Below are positions 63,967 to 64,000 of a stretch of 64,000 bases of DNA, one piece after another. Within the stretch, counting starts at the first letter, position 1. Each line of letters begins with the position of its first letter. The translations under genes and the position numbers were made by a program. Below the pieces are notes generated by a model. That model was given only the letters and a program-made list of their open reading frames with translations, was not told where the DNA came from and ran no database searches. This DNA comes from Sphingomonadales bacterium. Its GTDB lineage: Bacteria; Pseudomonadota; Alphaproteobacteria; Sphingomonadales; Sphingomonadaceae. The stretch spans positions 17,422 through 81,421 of the forward strand of contig JAIXUQ010000005.1 in assembly GCA_027483465.1 (NCBI GenBank). Direction: 5' to 3'.

Positions 63967-64000
63967 TGCCCGACATGGACCCGGCGGTGAGCACCGCCAA
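63966..64000 (+). CDS. Next gene of the efflux operon (partial, cut by window end)
   Basis: Only the first 11 codons (MPDMDPAVSTA) are present. The ATG shares a base with the stop of the channel gene. By gene order in such operons the product is expected to be a membrane fusion protein of the EmrA/HlyD type, but the visible part cannot show this. Confidence 0.5.
   Translation, partial: MPDMDPAVSTA

Overview
The window is a high-GC, gene-dense chromosomal stretch of an alphaproteobacterium, most likely a member of the Sphingomonadales. Pointers are a secreted protein with a PEP-x-x-WA C-terminal sorting signal, a Usg-family gene, a MurE with the DNPR signature of meso-diaminopimelate cell walls, a complete alphaproteobacterial division and cell-wall (dcw) cluster, NodT-type outer membrane channels and many Tat-exported redox enzymes. 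No rRNA, tRNA, CRISPR array, phage or transposase gene was seen. The only repeat resembling a mobile element is a small nested inverted repeat of about 200 bases. Genus-level identity cannot be settled from the sequence alone. || Layout. 1-3.1 kb: the end of an ABC exporter whose nucleotide-binding half looks catalytically dead, followed by an HlyD-type adaptor and a TolC-type channel, together a type I secretion system. 3.1-4.4 kb: a probable copper-handling group (DUF2946-like membrane protein, PCuAC copper chaperone, class I cytochrome c). 4.4-10.2 kb, minus strand: a periplasmic molybdenum hydroxylase operon with one 2Fe-2S subunit and two tandem catalytic subunits, then a DUF2490 outer membrane protein whose 3' end abuts the inverted-repeat element. 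10.2-14.5 kb: a glycosyltransferase-like gene, an esterase-like lipoprotein and a DUF1800/DUF1501 pair. 14.6-15.8 kb: the PEP-CTERM protein, separated from ftsZ by a strong bidirectional terminator. || 15.9-34.0 kb, minus strand: the dcw operon in the order mraZ, rsmH, ftsL, ftsI, murE, murF, mraY, murD, ftsW, murG, murC, murB, ddl, ftsQ, ftsA, ftsZ. Most neighbours are translationally coupled by ATGA or GTGA overlaps. The region in front of mraZ carries seven TGG-type repeats on a ten-base period, the expected layout of a MraZ operator, flanked by two perfect DnaA boxes. Upstream of it are a small membrane protein and cysK. || 35.6-45.4 kb: mixed housekeeping and accessory genes: an orphan solute-binding lipoprotein, two small glycine-rich exported proteins, recQ, a phytase-like esterase, rpmB, YciI, a hydrolase/VOC pair, a D-amino-acid-oxidase-like flavoprotein whose domain order is circularly permuted, and ubiG. 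45.5-52 kb: lysC, a nitronate monooxygenase-like gene and ptsP as a coupled operon, then a LytS/LytR-type two-component pair. 52-57.8 kb: an AlkA-type glycosylase, a SpoU-type RNA methyltransferase, a long coiled-coil protein, usg, a thiolase-like enzyme and phenylalanine 4-hydroxylase. 57.8-64 kb: a secreted subtilisin-like protease, an alpha/beta hydrolase, a VIT-family metal transporter, and a TetR regulator divergent from a NodT-type efflux channel with two matching operator-like sites. The window ends in the first codons of the next gene of that efflux operon.
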